Shown here one piece after another: positions 1 to 8,871 of a stretch of DNA of 14,076 bases (positions within the stretch are counted from its first letter, which is position 1; the number at the start of each line of letters is the position of its first letter). Below the pieces are notes generated by a model. It saw only the letters and a list, made by a program, of their open reading frames with translations, did not search any database and had not been told where the DNA came from. The stretch is from Jimgerdemannia flammicorona (taxonomy: Eukaryota > Mucoromycota > Endogonomycetes > Endogonales > Endogonaceae). The translations under genes and the position numbers were made by a program. Where the stretch lies: contig RBNI01004423.1 of assembly GCA_003990745.1 (NCBI GenBank), forward strand, positions 1 to 14,076, given 5' to 3'.

Positions 1-1945
1 CCCCCCCTACCCCCTCACAATGAAAGATCACTTTGTCAGACACTAGCACCACTTGCCCACCACTCTGTTCACAGATCCCTTCTACCAGTCAGTGATGTCA
101 TCCACCCTGGAGACCCCAACCAACCCACCATCCAGTCAGCAAATCACCCAACAACCCCTCTCACCTTAACAACTTCTCCTGGATACCCATCTATTACCCC
201 TTCTCAAAAACAAAGAGCCAATGTCCAGCCAGCTCTACTCATACTACTAAAACCCACTTTACAGTAAGCCAACCATTGCTAACACCCCACACTAAATGAG
301 ATTTCAAATCCTCCCAGTGACCTCTCTCTCCATCCAGCCTCCTCACCACACCCAGCTGGTCTCCTACTGCTATCTAAAAGTCTCCAAGAACTTTACACTC
401 TTCCAGCCAATGTTCTGGCATTTGTACAAATCCCCCAACTTGCCCTACATTATAACACTCCTTACAATCAAATTGGCCACCATCCACCAGATATCCAGTA
501 TGGAAATTTTGTATGATATTTCTCCTCAGCATCTGCCACTATATCACCCAGAACTTGGGAGGAAGCCACCTCTGCACCTCAGCACTTCATGACCAGACTC
601 CTGCCAGTTCCACTCCTCACCAATTTCCACTACCTGCCAACTACTCTGCCAAAGATCCTGGCCAAGTCTCTGCTGATACTCCACCCCATCACCAATATCA
701 AACTCATCAAGTAGAATACCCCCCAGAAGGAGTCTGTCCCACCACCTCATAGCTAGACCCCACAGCACCTCTCCCTCATTCCCTCACCAGTACAGGCCTA
801 TCTGGTGTGCTTCATCTACCACCCCCCACCAGAAGCCCTTATACTATAGCTATTGACTTCCAGTCAGACTCACCAGAGAGAGTAAATCTCCTGAGGACCT
901 CCAAGGGGAGAACCTCATCTCCCACACCTTCTGCATCAGTGGTACCCAACCTCCTCCCTGTAGTTCAATAGCTCTTTTCAACCACCAGACTCACAGACAG
1001 TACAGCCACTTAGGGAAATCCACAAGGCTTAGTCCTCCCCTAATCACCAGTATTGCAAGAGTATCCCAACTGATCTGGGACCTCCTCTCTGCCCAAATCC
1101 AATCCCTAGCCAGTTTCATCAGTCTCTTCACCACCTAAGCTGGGAAATCTAAGTGATAGATCACATACCATAGCTTGGGAAATCAGTAGACATTCAGAAT
1201 TGATACCTGCTCTGCCAGGGAGATGTGGTGACCCCCCCAATCTCGAAGAGCCTCCCCCCAAATGGCCACTTTCCTCTCCCACTATACTTAAGGCAAGACA
1301 GATCCATATATAGAAAGAAAGATGTCCAAATACTGCACCATCTCTCCTGTGGGGACAATTGTTCCAATGATGTCCCCTCTCACTAGCCTATTTCTTAACA
1401 CCATTGTCTCACACTTATGCCAGTTGAGTTTCACCCCAGAGTGTGCCTCATACCATTCCACTGTCTCCTTAAGTGCCTCAACATCTACCACTGATCCAAG
1501 TCCAACTACCATATCATCTACAAAAGCCCCCATCTTCCACACCACACCATACATAGAGAGCCCTACCACTCTCCAATGTATCCTATCCATCAAAGGTTCC
1601 AACAAAAGGGCATAAAGGATAGGAGACAGTGGGTCTCCCTGAGGAACTCCTCTTCCCAAGGAAAATGCCAAACCCCAGTGACTATTACACATTAGTACTG
1701 CTCTACTGCCCTCCAACAAATTCAATATAGAAGCCCTAAACTATGGGGGAACACCAATTCTGTCCAGCACCTTGTCTAGCCAAACCCACCAAACATGATC
1801 ATAGGCCTTCTCCTAGTCCAAAAAGACCAGTCTACCATCTAGTCCACAAGCCTGGGCCCCTTCAATGATACTGTGCATCCAGGCAGTTCCATCCCTAATA
1901 AGTCTGCCTCCTACAAAGCCCCTCTGCTCCTCCCCCAGAAGTTTT
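1..1945 (-). mobile_element. 5'-truncated, degenerate LINE (non-LTR retrotransposon) ORF2 relic
   Basis: Reading the minus strand from about 1945 leftwards gives a LINE ORF2 that begins just before the reverse transcriptase and continues into its C-terminal region. The downstream part shares short blocks with the plus-strand LINE of this window: LDFP followed by a stop and VV, and YKGFWWGVV (805-843) matching YKGF-stop-WGIV at 6693-6725. Around 391-420 a decayed CQN...WKS stretch aligns with the zinc-finger region of the other copy. Frames are broken by TAG, TAA and TGA. No endonuclease or ORF1 is found upstream of 1945, which fits the 5' truncation common for target-primed reverse transcription. 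The 3' end lies beyond the left edge, so length and target-site duplication cannot be judged. The coding strand is G-rich and C-poor, as in the other LINE. Confidence 0.8.
1288..1932 (-). pseudogene. LINE reverse transcriptase domain, two in-frame stops
   Basis: This is the best preserved coding stretch in the window, and one frame is readable from 1932 down to the TAA at 1288-1290. In order: EEQRGF (1915-1932), the motif A block VFLD-stop-EKAYDHV with the catalytic Asp codon at 1816-1818, the motif B block RGVPQGDPLS (1624-1653), and the motif C block GAFVDDMVV with FVDD at 1513-1524. After these come HSGVKLNWHKCE-like and VQYLDI-like thumb-proximal blocks, as in LINE RTs. Two TAG codons interrupt the frame (1813-1815 and 1741-1743). 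The longest open piece is 145 codons from a TTG at 1725, which is not a real start. Both metal-binding motifs are present, but the stops and the missing endonuclease argue that it is inactive. Confidence 0.87.
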
Positions 1946-2245
1946 TACTTTGCTTACACTGATATACTAGATGCAGTAGGAGTTTAGTGATAATATTCAA
2001 TAAGTTTCATCAAAATATATTAAGTTTTAATACTATAGTAAGTTAAGATTCACCAGGCTCTAAGTACTCAAAGAGGAGGAGGCCTGGCCTGGGTCTCTCT
2101 AAGAATTTTTTTGCAGCTACTGGGGCTGGTGAGATAGGGAGGCAGAGTGGTGGTCAGAGGTAAGCTACTGGAGTAAATGGATAGCATATAGTCATAGAGA
2201 ATAGGAGGACTGTTTCTAGGTCTATAGTGAGAGAGCAGGGGTGAT
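1946..2245. other. Junction and probable LINE 5' untranslated region
   Basis: No gene is seen here. The minus-strand LINE stops near 1945, and a short AT-rich stretch follows to about 2060. The G-rich sequence typical of the plus-strand LINE then begins. The motif ctgatatactag (1959-1970) resembles ctgatcatacta (8889-8900) just beyond the LINE tail, so the two may be an imperfect target-site duplication. That would put the LINE 5' end near 1971. The remainder up to about 2245 would be 5' UTR, with no open frame of note on the plus strand. Confidence 0.35.
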
Positions 2246-3890
2246 ATATATAGTATTGACAAGGATGAGAGTCAGGTGACTAATCAGCTAACTGGTCAGA
2301 TACCTGTCAGGGGTCAGGGGTCTGGTGTTAGAATAGCTAGAACTGGTTTTTCTGAAGCTAGATCAGTGGTTGAGAGTATGGCTGCTGGTGGAGTAGTAGT
2401 GTCTAGTGAGATGATGGCAGGAGTTTCTAGGAGTAAGAGTAGGATGACTTTGGCTGTTGGGACTGGTGAGCTAGTGGTATATCCTTTCTTTTATAAGTTA
2501 GTATCAATATAGACTATCTTTTCCAATTTCTTGAGACTAGGACTGTCAGCCAGAAAAGTTCTGCAACTGGTGGGAGAGAAGATTGCTAGAACAGAGTTAT
2601 TGAGATTTATTCTATCAGCAGAGACTGTTGAGGTTGATTTTATTGAGAAGGAGGCAATGGTAAAAACCCTGGAGACTGATGGTCAAGAATGTCAAGGTTG
2701 GGATAGTAAGATATCTGTGGTGGAACCCATGTGCAGTATATCTGATAGTTGAAGAATTGTTAATACTGAGAAGACAGGAGATGAAAGTGATAGTGGCCAA
2801 GGCTCTGGAGGGTTTTAATGAGATAGTGAATTTCAGCTTCATATTTTGGGAGAGTATAAAGTTGAGGAATAGTAACTATAAGGTAATAGTATGATTGGAG
2901 AGAAAGGAGGTAACCAGGTTAGAGTGAGACTAGTCTGAGGTCATTTATATTAGAGGATAGAAGTGTCAGGTTTGGAGGAGGAAAGGTTCTGAGCAGAAGA
3001 AGGAAGAGTTGTTAACTGTACTAAAAGAGCATGAAGCTGTAAAGGCCTTGTAGAAAAAAAAGTGAGAGGAGTTCATCAAGGATTGGATCTAGATTCAGAC
3101 TAATGAGAAGAGGAGGTAATAGTATAAAGAGAATTAGAAGTATTTGTAGGTCATATTACAGAGGTCTGCAGAGGAGGAGGCTATAAGAGTTGTGATGGAC
3201 AGGAATAGAATAGAAGGAGTAGAGGCAGCTGAGATATCCTACTTGTATCTGAGGGGTGTGGGAGACTCTATATATGTATCAGTAAATGGGAAGTGAGATA
3301 ATGGGGAGAAGGTAAGGGAAGAAGATTTTGAGAAGGTTATTGAGATAGTCCCAGAGACTCAGATAGAGAATATATATATGGCCAGGGCTGCAAATATGTA
3401 CTGAGAATATCCTGAGACTAGTAAGGTAGTACAGCTAGATAAAGTCTCTGAGGAGGATAATTTAGTGAAATTTATCTCTGATGTATCTGCAGATAGAGAA
3501 TTACTTCAGGAGTTGAGCAGGACCCCCAGACCTGTCACTCTGGGGCCTTTGGCAATAGCAGTAAATAATTGGTTTCAGGCTATCCTTGAGGAGCTTATAG
3601 AGAAAGACATTAAGAAAGTAGATATATATCAGAGATCTCTGGAGGTATGGGAAGGTTTTCTTAATGTTGTAATACAGAGACTAAAGCTGATGACAGCTAT
3701 AATGACAGCTCTTCTGGAGGATGAGAGGTATGAGGAGAATGACAGATATCAGAAAGTAGTATCAGAGTGAGTAGACTTCTTCTGTAGAAGTGTCAATGAG
3801 GAGTATATCTGGAGGACTATCTGTGAGAAATGTTGAGATATCATCAAGGGTAGGGCTGAGAAGATAGTGGTTGTAGTAGCTGATCTATAA
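2246..3890 (+). pseudogene. LINE ORF1 (gag-like) relic
   Basis: Open fragments in more than one frame (2276-2512, 2531-2752, 2679-2894, 3465-3770) lie directly upstream of ORF2 and end at TAA 3888-3890, in frame with the 3465-3770 piece. That piece reads as a hydrophilic, charged, probably helical protein (ELIEKDIKKVDIYQRSLEVW) and continues through a few stops to VVVVADL at the end. The original start is lost. The first fragment extends upstream from the GTG at 2276 to an ATA near 2246 that could be a mutated ATG. Position and composition suggest the RNA-binding ORF1 protein of a LINE, but I see no CCHC zinc knuckle or RRM that I can name. The ORF1 assignment therefore rests on context. Confidence 0.6.
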
Positions 3891-3907
3891 ACTTTTATTT
3901 CTTAATA

Positions 3908-4610
3908 ATGAACAGTTCATATATTTTATTAATCAATATCAATGGTCTATGAGATAGACTCAAGCAGTGGTATTTATTCGGATAGCTGAAGATCAGGAAG
4001 TATTATTTAGTATTTCTTTAGGATATATGGGCCTATGATGTGCAGAACTATGAGAAGTAGAGTAAGAAATGATTTGGTAGTATAGGTTAGAATAAGTAAG
4101 TTAGAATTCTAGTTAGTATTTATAAGGGTAAGCTAGTGGATGTAGATACTTTTAATAGTTGACTAGTATAGGAAATATTATAGAAAGAGACTAGAGATAG
4201 ACTTTTGATAGACTTAGTATACTTGTCAGTAGTTGGCAGAGAGCAGAAGCAATGGGTAGAGGAGTGGTTGGCTTAGGAGAATTGAGAGGCTATTGTGTTG
4301 AATATTTTGGAGAGAGACTTAAATATAGTATATAATCATACTCTGGACTGGTCTGATGGTGGGGCTAGAGTAGCAGTCTCTCAGGAGCTTTCTCAGTAGC
4401 TTCAGATAGAGAAAGATATGAGACTGATAGATGGTGTATAGCTGTGAGCTAGAGATAGGTTAGGGCCCTTCACTAGGTGGCATCCAGTGAGTGATAGACT
4501 GGTTAGAATGAGGATTAATTGAGTGCTGGTAGTAGAACATTAGGGTAATATACTATATATAGTAGAGGTATAGTGGTATTTATGATCAGATCATTAAAGT
4601 GTAGAGATAT
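3908..4610 (+). pseudogene. APE-type endonuclease domain of LINE ORF2
   Basis: Three landmarks of the AP-endonuclease-like fold lie in one frame. The N-terminal ININGL box carries the conserved Asn (near 3938). ERDLNIVYNHTLDW at 4310-4351 corresponds to the GDFN motif, with Gly changed to Arg (AGA, as from GGA) and Phe to Leu. SDH followed by a stop and SVE at 4586-4606 corresponds to the C-terminal SDH box that holds the catalytic His. The Asp and Asn of the GDFN-like box and the Asp-His pair are kept. In active elements this domain nicks target DNA to prime reverse transcription. Several stops (for example the TGA after ININGL and the TAA after SDH) disable it here. Confidence 0.75.
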
Positions 4611-5612
4611 ATGAAAGGTTCCAGACAGTTAGTAGTAGAGAAGAGTATTTGTGTCTTAATGTGGCTCTGCTTAGATATCTGGTAGAGTGGGAACAATTTG
4701 TGGTCTTGGCTAGGTGGAAAGTAGTGAGATAGATAGATAGTGGTCTGTCAGTTACTGATTGGTGGGGCAGATTTAAGTACTTAGCAGGTGCTTACTGGTA
4801 GAATGTTAGGGAGGTGGCTGGGAAGGAGTAGAAGAATAAGGAGAGAAGAACTGAGAGAGACCTGTAGTAGTAGTTGCAGTTATTGGAAGATGGAGTGCTG
4901 ATAGGGGAAGAATATTATTAGCTGACTAAGAAGGTGGTTGATCTGCAATTAGATATGAGAGAGGTGGAGGACAGGGTGGTAGATGGCCTTCTGGTATATC
5001 TGAGGGCCTGGTGACTAGAAGTAGGAGAGTGGCCAACCAAATATCTATCTGGAGTTCTAAAGGCCAGAAGGGTGCAGCATAGCTGGGTTTCAGTCTTATA
5101 AGAGAATAGTGTTTGAGGTCTCTAGTATTGCTAATATACTTATAGAGATTTCAGAGCAATGGCAGGCTCTCTGAAATGATGATAGAGAGAGTGGAGACAA
5201 TGGTGTACTGGATGTTAAGAGTGTCCCATTGGTGCAGGACTGACCAGTAGTAGCATTGCTGGAGATGGAAGCTTCTATGATGGACAGAGTATCTTTGAAA
5301 GAGATATTGTGGGTTTTGCAGGAGATACTGAGTGGTTCACCACCTGGGGAGGATGGGCTACCTTGGGAGTTTTGAAAGGAATTCCAGGCTGAGTTTGATA
5401 CTTGGCTTGTCACAATAGTCAATTTTGTATTAGAAGAGGGCCAGTGGGTTGATAATAGTGATCTATAGTTGGTTTCTCTATTATATAAGAAGAAAGGTGA
5501 CAGGAGGGTGTGGTGGAACTGGAGGCTAATTATGCTATTGAATGTTGATAAAAAGTTGGTCTCAAAGGTCTTAGTAGAGAGGATGTAGTAGTGGATTGGC
5601 AGACTGATAGGT

Positions 5613-6240
5613 GAGGAGCAGAGGGGCTTTATAAAGGGACAGCAGATCAAGGATAGTACTGCTTGGGTGCAGAATGTCTTAGAGGGCTGTAGGAGTCATC
5701 AGATCAATGGGAAGATGGTCTTCTTGGATTAAGAGAAGGTATATGACAGGGTATAGTAATATTATCTGGAGGCTGTATTATATAAGACTGGGTTTAGTAT
5801 AGTAGAGGTTGGAAGGTTTATGGGATTGGTATATGGCTATAGAGCTGCAGTTCTGATGAATGGCTGGTATAGTCTATAGCTTGCTTTGGGTAGAGAGATC
5901 CCACAGGGAGATCCTCTCTCTCTCCTCTTTTATGTTCTCTCTTTGAAGCCTGTATTGGCCTGATTGAAGAAGTGGCTAACTAGACTGCAAACAAAGAGGT
6001 GGTCTAGAAGTTAGGGGCCTTTACAGATAATATAGTTATGGGTTAGGTTGTGTTGAGGATGTAGACACTTTACAGAAAGAGATTAGATGGTATGAGAGAT
6101 TGACCAGAGTAAAGTTGAACTGAAAAAAGTATGAGACTTTAGAGCTTAGTGCCGATTTAGGAGTCAAGGGTGGGTTTGGATAAGTTGTGCCTACTGGAGA
6201 AGCTATCAAGTATCTTGGTATTTAGTTCTCAGTGTTTGGG
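5613..6240 (+). pseudogene. Reverse transcriptase domain of the plus-strand LINE, active site damaged
   Basis: In frame from 5613: EEQRGFIKGQQIKD (5613-5654), the motif A block VFLD-TAA-EKVYDRV (catalytic Asp codon 5727-5729, stop 5730-5732), and the motif B block REIPQGDPLS from 5892. Motif C is found only after a frame change, as GAFTDNIVMG with FTDN at 6020-6031. The minus-strand relative has FVDD there, so the second Asp has become Asn (GAT to AAT). The segment between motifs B and C is also shorter than in the minus copy. The domain would copy element RNA at the nicked target in an active LINE. This copy cannot be active. Confidence 0.85.
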
Positions 6241-7055
6241 ACAGTTCTGTCCAGAGAGTAGTAGTGTAGAAATGGAAGAGTATATTGATAGACTGGTCTG
6301 GGTATAACTTCTCATTGACAGAGAGAGTAGTGGTTTTGAATGTATACTGATTGCTAAAGTTGTAGTATTTGAGATATTATTTGGACTTTCCTAGGTGAGT
6401 AGTGCAGTGGTTGAAGAAGGCTATTGAAGAATGGCTTTGATAAGAGAGGTGGCTATAGATCAGATGGGAGTCATTAATGCTGCAGATTACTGATAGGGGC
6501 CTGGGGTTGATTGACTTTTGGCAGTAGTTGAGGACTTTTAGAGACTAGTGAGGGTACTATATTATAGAGTTAGATGAAGGAGATAAGAGCAGACTAATGA
6601 TGGACAATTGGGAGATTAGGTTCTGCTCTAGGAATAAGGAGTAAAAGGATATGAGGGGATTGCTCCAGGTCAGGACAGTTGGCAGATTATAGTACAAAGG
6701 ATTCTAGTGGGGCATTGTAGAGATCTAGCTAGTCATAGGGTTGGTAGAGCCTGATGTTAGAAAGAATATAGACTCCAAGTAGTAGTGGTGGAGACTGAAG
6801 TTGTTCAGGGTGAGTGGTAGAATATTGAAGGAGTATTCCTTAGCTGAGATCATGAAATAGGCTAGGATGTCTCTTGAGAGATGGCCAGTTGATTGATAAT
6901 CAATTGGGATTAGAGATATATAAGAGTGAAATCAGGTCTGGGGCTGGGCAGCTATCTTATATTGAGTAGTACCTCCTAGGTATTGGATAGTATGGTGGTA
7001 ATTTTTGAGAAGAAATGTGATGCTGAGCTATCAGATAGGCTGAATGATTGATAGA

Positions 7056-7133
7056 TGTCAGGATTGTAAGTAGTGTGCTGAACTCTATAAAAAGACAGTT
7101 CAGATATCAGAGTATATTTTAATAGTCTACCCT
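7056..7133 (+). pseudogene. C-terminal zinc-finger (zf-RVT-like) remnant of ORF2
   Basis: The stretch reads CQDCK-stop-CAEL, then KKTVQ, then EYILIVYP. It matches the pattern of the C-terminal zinc finger found after many LINE reverse transcriptases, where Cys pairs are followed by an E-H-I-F-W-x-C-P block. Here the expected His is Tyr (TAT, as from CAT) and the last Cys is Tyr (TAC, as from TGC). Both are single transitions. The upstream PPRYWIVWW and FLRRNVMLSY blocks (about 6970-7030) fit the region preceding this finger. Family naming is from pattern memory and is moderately certain. Confidence 0.6.
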
Positions 7134-7429
7134 GGGGTAGAGGATTATTAATAAAGCTTAGAGGAGTATTAGGGCTCTGGGAGAGAGAGACTAGAGAACT
7201 CTATAAGTATGGTGATCCAGAGGAGACTAGGGAGAGAAGTTGGTGATATTTGAGATGACATTGGTTGGATCTTAGAGATATGGGTCTTGATGGCCTTGCA
7301 CTGGTGGTGGGTCTTTGAGGGTAACTATTGGATGAGAATTGGGGAGTTGGTAGAGCAATAACAATAGCTTCTGTGAGAGATAGTATAAGAGTGGTGATAT
7401 CAGGGGAGGTGGCAAAGACTGGAAGCTAT

Positions 7430-7447
7430 AAAGAAGATACAAGATAT
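7430..7447. repeat. Left target-site duplication of the nested element
   Basis: The 18-nt sequence aaagaagatacaagatat occurs here, immediately before the nested element, and again perfectly at 8643-8660 right after its poly(A) tail. It belongs to the LINE ORF2 frame (codons for KEDTRY). A perfect direct repeat flanking a poly(A)-ended insertion is the signature of target-primed reverse transcription. Because the tail and the repeat both begin with A, the exact edge is ambiguous by a few bases. Confidence 0.9.
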
Positions 7448-8054
7448 CCCTTTCTCCGCTATCTTACCAGTCACAATGATTTGATAGGTAACCTTCTGAA
7501 TTCACTTTCCATAATTATTACCCCCTCTACCTCAAGTTGGTTTGCTGTATCTGTTGCAGGGTAGTGGGAGGGAGGCAATGGTGATGAGTTGCCCCTTTAT
7601 CAGTATCTAATTGGTATCTTCTCCACTTTTTCATGGTTTCTGGTATCTTTGGCTGTGTCTGGAGTGTATTTGTTTTGATGCGGTGCCTTCTTCCTTTTGC
7701 TATCACCAACTTGGTATTGTCTCAGTATGTCTCGGGCTACATAGGAAGTCGGCCAACCTTGGGCATCAAGTGCTCAGTGTAGGTTACCTACAGGTCCTCG
7801 GTGTCTGTAGTGGGGCCCTCTGACTTTGGCAAGCTTCCTGGTGAGTGTGGTTCTGGTATAGGTGACTGCTTTTCAGGTGTTGTCAGGATGGGAGGGGAGA
7901 TGGCCATTACAGATAGGAGAATAGGCAATAACGGTAAACCAGTGGGGTGTCAGGCTGGGGGCAGTCATTGGGGCTGGAGTGGATAATATTTCAGAGGGGC
8001 CTTTTGATTGGCTGGTAGGGGGTGGGGTGGTGCAGGGGCCAGCATCCTGGCTGT

Positions 8055-8210
8055 ACCCAATTGGAACCAAGAGCTGATGCGGCAATGCGATCAAGGCCTG
8101 CAGGCTTGGGGAGTTGGGTCTTTCTTATTTAGCAGACCCAACTGGAACCAGGAGCTGATACAGTAACATAATCAAGGCCCGCAGGCTCAGGGAGTGGGAG
8201 TGGGGTCTTT
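8055..8210 (+). repeat. Two-copy tandem duplication (81-bp period) inside the 1.2-kb element
   Basis: The unit beginning acccaattggaaccaagagc (8055-8123) recurs with changes at 8136-8210, beginning acccaactggaaccaggagc. Both units contain gatcaaggcc(t/c)gcaggct and end in gggtcttt. The opposite-strand copy of the element has only one such unit (about 12597-12656), so the duplication distinguishes sublineages. Confidence 0.85.
8112..8143 (+). other. Hairpin at the junction of the tandem units
   Basis: agttgggtct (8112-8121) and agacccaact (8134-8143) are perfect 10-bp inverted arms around a 12-nt loop. The stem is formed by the end of the first tandem unit and the start of the second, so it exists only in the duplicated form. 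It could fold in the element RNA. Function is unknown. Confidence 0.6.
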
Positions 8211-8602
8211 TCTGGCCCTAGCTCATGTGTAAGTCCTTTGTGGAAGGTTCTGCATATAAGTTCTTTACTTATCCACTTTGAATCCACTTTACTCTCTGTT
8301 AGTTGGTTGGGGGTTTTTTCTTTGCCTCAGGCTTTCTTTTGGGATTTGGGGGGCTATTCTTTATTCAGTCTCGGTGCTGCTAGATCCAATGCATAGGTGT
8401 GCTCTTGCATGTAAACAATGATCCAGCCCTGGTGAGCAGACAAGTCTGGTCTATATTATAGGGGTCAACATAGCCAGTATTTGACAGGCATAGCTGGAGT
8501 AGTGAGACTACTGGACAATTTAGTAGCCTAGGTTAATGGGGGGGATATTGTTCAATGAGTAGTGGGGGAGGGTTTTGGTCTATATAGTCTAGATTCCCTT
8601 CC

Positions 8603-8645
8603 AATAAAAATCTGTGGGACTATGAGTCTATTAAAAAAAAAAAAA
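8603..8645 (+). promoter_or_regulatory. Polyadenylation signal and genomic poly(A) tail of the 1.2-kb element
   Basis: AATAAA (8603-8608) is followed after 24 nt by an A run starting at 8633. The spacing is that of a normal mRNA cleavage site, so the inserted molecule was probably a polyadenylated transcript. The same hexamer is kept in the second copy (12199-12204, minus strand). Confidence 0.75.
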
Positions 8646-8660
8646 GAAGATACAAGATAT
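8643..8660. repeat. Right target-site duplication of the nested element
   Basis: Perfect second copy of aaagaagatacaagatat (first copy 7430-7447). LINE ORF2 sequence resumes directly after it at 8661, in the frame left at 7447. Confidence 0.9.
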
Positions 8661-8828
8661 TATTTTAGAGAGTTGGGGTCATTTGATACTGGATGATGGA
8701 GAAGTATAATGGAAAGTTGGCATTGGCTGATTGGTCTTCTAAAGAGTTTAGTTAGTTTTCCTTAGGGTGAGATTATTGATGATCAATAAGATCTATGATT
8801 TATATATTATTTAAGATCTGTTTTAGGT

Positions 8829-8871
8829 AATAAAGAAGTCCAAGTAACTTTAAAAAAACAAAATAAAAAAA
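8829..8871 (+). promoter_or_regulatory. LINE 3' end: polyadenylation signal and A-rich tail
   Basis: AATAAA at 8829-8834 precedes an A-rich tract, with small interruptions, from about 8852 to 8871. The tract marks the likely 3' end of the plus-strand LINE, about 100 nt after the last ORF2 stop considered (8763-8765). Confidence 0.65.

Larger units (their letters stand above)
7448..8642 (+). mobile_element. 1.2-kb non-autonomous poly(A) retroelement, copy 1 (young)
   Basis: This insertion of about 1195 bp begins at ccctttctccgctatcttac and ends in a run of A. It is flanked by an 18-bp perfect target-site duplication and lies inside the LINE ORF2. A second copy at 12158-13346 on the opposite strand begins at the same 5' point, so 7448 is a true element end and not a random truncation. 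It carries about ten CpG sites (for example near 7457, 7678, 7730, 8079, 8179 and 8371), while the host LINE has almost none, so it is younger or escaped mutation. AATAAA at 8603-8608 lies 24 nt before the tail, as in a Pol II transcript. I see no tRNA-like A/B boxes, no reverse transcriptase and no convincing protein. Alternatives are a long SINE, an internally deleted LINE or a retrocopied long RNA. The LINE beside it does not share its 3' end. Confidence 0.85.
3908..8765 (+). pseudogene. LINE ORF2 polyprotein relic (endonuclease, RT, zinc finger), split by an insertion
   Basis: ORF2 starts at ATG 3908, 18 nt after the ORF1 stop. The first codons read MNSSYILLININGL, matching the beta-strand and Asn box that opens APE-type LINE endonucleases. 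Domain order is endonuclease (3908 to about 4610), a linker, reverse transcriptase (about 5613-6240), a C-terminal region with YKGF-stop-WGIV (6693-6725), and a CCHC-like zinc finger remnant (7056-7133). The frame then runs into the nested element at 7448 and resumes at 8661. With the insertion and one duplication removed, the codons ...KEDTRY join in frame to YFRELGSFDTG. TGA (8694) and TAG (8763) follow, and the latter may be near the natural stop. Dozens of stops and at least one frameshift, between RT motifs B and C, show long inactivity. Confidence 0.8.
1971..8871 (+). mobile_element. Near full-length two-ORF LINE, degenerate, with nested insertion
   Basis: A non-LTR retrotransposon layout is visible on the plus strand: ORF1, an 18-nt gap, then ORF2 with endonuclease, reverse transcriptase and a C-terminal Cys/His motif, then AATAAA (8829-8834) and an A-rich tail (about 8852-8871). 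Without the nested insertion and one target duplication the element is roughly 5.6-5.7 kb, a normal LINE size. The 5' boundary is uncertain (1971 to about 2070). The element is heavily mutated: CpG is nearly absent over more than 5 kb, and many stops sit where related sequence has Trp or Gln. It is clearly non-functional. Clade cannot be fixed by eye. The APE endonuclease plus zf-RVT-like end recalls L1-type elements, and I did not recognise an RNase H domain. Confidence 0.83.

Noticed and set aside
296..768. Open frames of 74-98 codons on both strands
   Set aside because: The plus-strand frames are antisense to the minus-strand LINE ORF2. The minus-strand one (544-768) is part of that ORF2 relic and not a separate gene.
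5096..5650. Minus-strand open frame of 184 codons
   Set aside because: It lies antisense to the linker and start of the plus-strand reverse transcriptase, including the EEQRGF block. Its Ser/Thr/Leu-rich composition is the mirror of the G-rich coding strand.
1288..7133. Reassignment of TAG as a sense codon, because TAG often stands where Gln or Trp is expected and both LINEs have a stop at the same motif A position
   Set aside because: At that position one copy has TAG and the other TAA, and TGA also interrupts both elements. Catalytic and zinc-binding residues are lost as well. Transition decay explains all of it without a changed code.
7841..7876. Possible intron (GTGAGT donor at 7841 and TTTTCAG acceptor at 7870-7876) in the 1.2-kb element
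   Set aside because: The interval is only about 36 nt, shorter than usual spliceosomal introns, and the sequence is retained in both copies.
7801..7986. A 61-codon open frame in copy 1 that is also open in the same phase in copy 2 (12784-12984, minus), suggesting a conserved small protein
   Set aside because: Codon-by-codon comparison of the two shows that almost all base differences change the amino acid, and very few fall silently in third positions. This is what neutral drift of DNA gives, not protein-level selection. Neither frame has a supported start.
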